Below, piece after piece: positions 12,617 to 14,076 of a stretch of DNA of 14,076 nucleotides (positions within the stretch are counted from its first letter, which is position 1; every line of letters begins with the position of its first letter). The notes below the pieces were generated by a model that saw only the letters and a list, made by a program, of their open reading frames with translations, did no database searches and was not told the origin of the DNA. Source of the DNA: Gammaproteobacteria bacterium (lineage in GTDB: Bacteria > Pseudomonadota > Gammaproteobacteria > UBA6429); contig DAOVYB010000022.1 in the NCBI GenBank assembly GCA_030635835.1, forward strand, positions 1-14,076. Reading direction: 5' to 3'. Made by a program: the position numbers and the translations under genes.

Positions 12617-14076
12617 TTAAACATCCCAGGCTTGTTTACGACAGAGCCGGTTAATGTTGCAGTATTGGCAGGTACCTTCATCTCCCCATGCTGTGAGAAG
12701 TTTTCCATCATTCATCTCGTTAATTATTTGCGCGAGCCGTTCACCTATTTTGTGACTAATAGTGCTTAAGTTATCATCAGAAAGCTGGGCACCATATTTA
12801 ACGTTATTACTTAAGTTGAGATAACTCACCTTACTAACCGGTTTCTTGAGTTCTGCTTCAGCTAAAAGCGCATAAAAGGGCAGTTGAACGGCTTCACCTT
12901 GTTCAATATCATTTAATGTTGCGGATTTGCCTGTTTTATAATCAATAATACTTAAGCCGCTTTCATTTTCATCGAGCCTATCCAGTCTGCCTCCCAGCTC
13001 AATATCTTTTTGCCAGGCTATATTACTTTTAAGCTCGGCTTCAGAAAACTGCCAGTCATGCGCATTTTTAATTTGCCAGTTGATGTAAGCAGGAATAAGT
13101 TTAAGCCATTGCGCTAACCAGCCACTATGCTCAAAACTGTCATCAAGATCACGAGAAAAAACCTGACGTGATATTTCTTCAAGAACTTCTATTGCCGATT
13201 CTCGATTTTTTTCATTCACTGTTTCTTTGAATGGGCCAGGTAGCCATTCTACGTTATGATGAAAAGCTTCCAGGCAGCGATGAACACGCTCACCGTAATC
13301 ACTTTTAGATAAAGCTTCCTGTACTTCTTCATTAGCAGACAAATTCAGGCCGTGAGCAGCAAAGAACTGGTAAGGGCAGTCCATTAATTTTTGATAACTG
13401 CTTGGTGAATAATGTTTAGGTACTAATTCTTTTGGTAATGAAGATTTAGCCTGAATTGTTTTTTCAGGTAAGGTTTTATCGGTACTACGAATTACATATG
13501 TGTCAGGCTTATTAATCAGGCTTTGTAACTCTTTGTCTTCTAAAGACGTAGAATAACTTTGCTGATAAAAACGATGAATAATTTCTAACCATGGACTGAT
13601 TGGAACTTCTTCACCATTTTCTTCATTATTTGCAGTAATTAAAATCTCTGGTGCCGACTCAAGTAAACGACGGAAATGGTGAAAACGTTCAGTTAATAAA
13701 TCATGTGATGTGGTTAAGTTTAATTGTAGTCGTACCGCATTATTGAAAAATGGCGTTAAGTTTGATTTTCCCGGTAAATGTTCATGCTCTGCACTGGCAA
13801 TGATTAAGGCATCAAATTGTTGTAAGCGACTTTGTCCCAGTCCCATTAAGGTAACCGGACTGGCAGTTTTTTCAGGAGTAAAAACAAATTGCTCAAGGCT
13901 GCGACCCAGCCAGGTACGAAAATCTGACCAGTTAAATTTTAATTTATACTGGTTTGCGCTATGTTTTAATGTCTTTAACATTTCAATAACACGTATGCCT
14001 GCCGCATCTTCCTGCAACAAACTTGTCATACCTATAAGATTAAGGCTTAAGGATAAGCTATCTATATAATCAACGG
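12617..14076 (-). CDS. AddB-like nuclease of double-strand break repair, partial (3' part)
   Basis: The frame is open to the window's right edge. An internal ATG at 14029 is preceded by open codons (VDYIDSLSLSLNLIG), so the start lies outside. In numbering from that ATG (470 residues), VTLMGLGQSRLQQFDALIIASAEHEHLPG (59-87) matches the helicase-like core of AddB. The C-terminus is a PD-(D/E)XK nuclease with His250, Asp350 (GGRLDRLD), Asp363-Tyr-Lys365 (IIDYKT) and QLPFYALL. Cys218 plus Cys454, Cys457 and Cys463 (C-x2-C-x5-C) form the 4Fe-4S staple typical of AddB. It resembles the gammaproteobacterial 'probable DNA repair protein' family related to AddB. It presumably works with the AddA-like protein 450 bases downstream. 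Confidence 0.85.
   Translation of the reverse strand, partial: VDYIDSLSLSLNLIGMTSLLQEDAAGIRVIEMLKTLKHSANQYKLKFNWSDFRTWLGRSLEQFVFTPEKTASPVTLMGLGQSRLQQFDALIIASAEHEHLPGKSNLTPFFNNAVRLQLNLTTSHDLLTERFHHFRRLLESAPEILITANNEENGEEVPISPWLEIIHRFYQQSYSTSLEDKELQSLINKPDTYVIRSTDKTLPEKTIQAKSSLPKELVPKHYSPSSYQKLMDCPYQFFAAHGLNLSANEEVQEALSKSDYGERVHRCLEAFHHNVEWLPGPFKETVNEKNRESAIEVLEEISRQVFSRDLDDSFEHSGWLAQWLKLIPAYINWQIKNAHDWQFSEAELKSNIAWQKDIELGGRLDRLDENESGLSIIDYKTGKSATLNDIEQGEAVQLPFYALLAEAELKKPVSKVSYLNLSNNVKYGAQLSDDNLSTISHKIGERLAQIINEMNDGKLLTAWGDEGTCQYCNINRLCRKQAWDV

Overview
The window looks like a low-GC gammaproteobacterial chromosome. The ribosomal proteins, TrmD, XerD, DsbC and CnoX match the lengths or motifs of their Escherichia coli counterparts (S16 82 aa, TrmD 255 aa, L19 115 aa, CnoX 284 aa). 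The order rpsP-rimM-trmD-rplS and the xerD-dsbC pair are classical for this group. The AddB-like protein resembles a DNA-repair family known from gammaproteobacteria. The genus cannot be read from the sequence.

Layout: bases 1-700 hold no convincing gene. They contain a diverged tandem repeat, a segmental duplication carrying REP-like hairpins, a 43-bp insert nested in one of those hairpins, and the likely rpsP promoter. Bases 718-2767 are the rpsP-rimM-trmD-rplS operon, closed by a strong intrinsic terminator that overlaps the first codons of the next gene, a secreted helical-repeat protein of unknown role. A short exported FliL-like protein follows on the minus strand. Then come ogt and xerD, overlapping by 4 bases, and dsbC with its own promoter. 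Bases 7551-7917, between the convergent dsbC and cnoX, form an island of nested inverted repeats and REP-like hairpins. The rest is minus strand: cnoX, a complete AddA-type helicase-nuclease, and the 3' part of an AddB-like nuclease that runs off the right edge.

The most interesting find lies between the addB-like and addA-like genes. On the opposite (+) strand there is a promoter-like sequence, about 190 bases with eight GGA motifs (three in clear hairpin loops), and a textbook terminator at 12560-12588. This is the architecture of a CsrB/RsmZ-type RNA that sequesters the translational regulator CsrA. I read it as an unannotated member of that class.

Functionally the window combines translation (S16, L19, tRNA m1G37 methylation, 30S maturation), DNA repair and chromosome maintenance (Ogt, XerD, AddAB-like), redox protein quality control (DsbC, CnoX) and probably global post-transcriptional control (the CsrB-like RNA).
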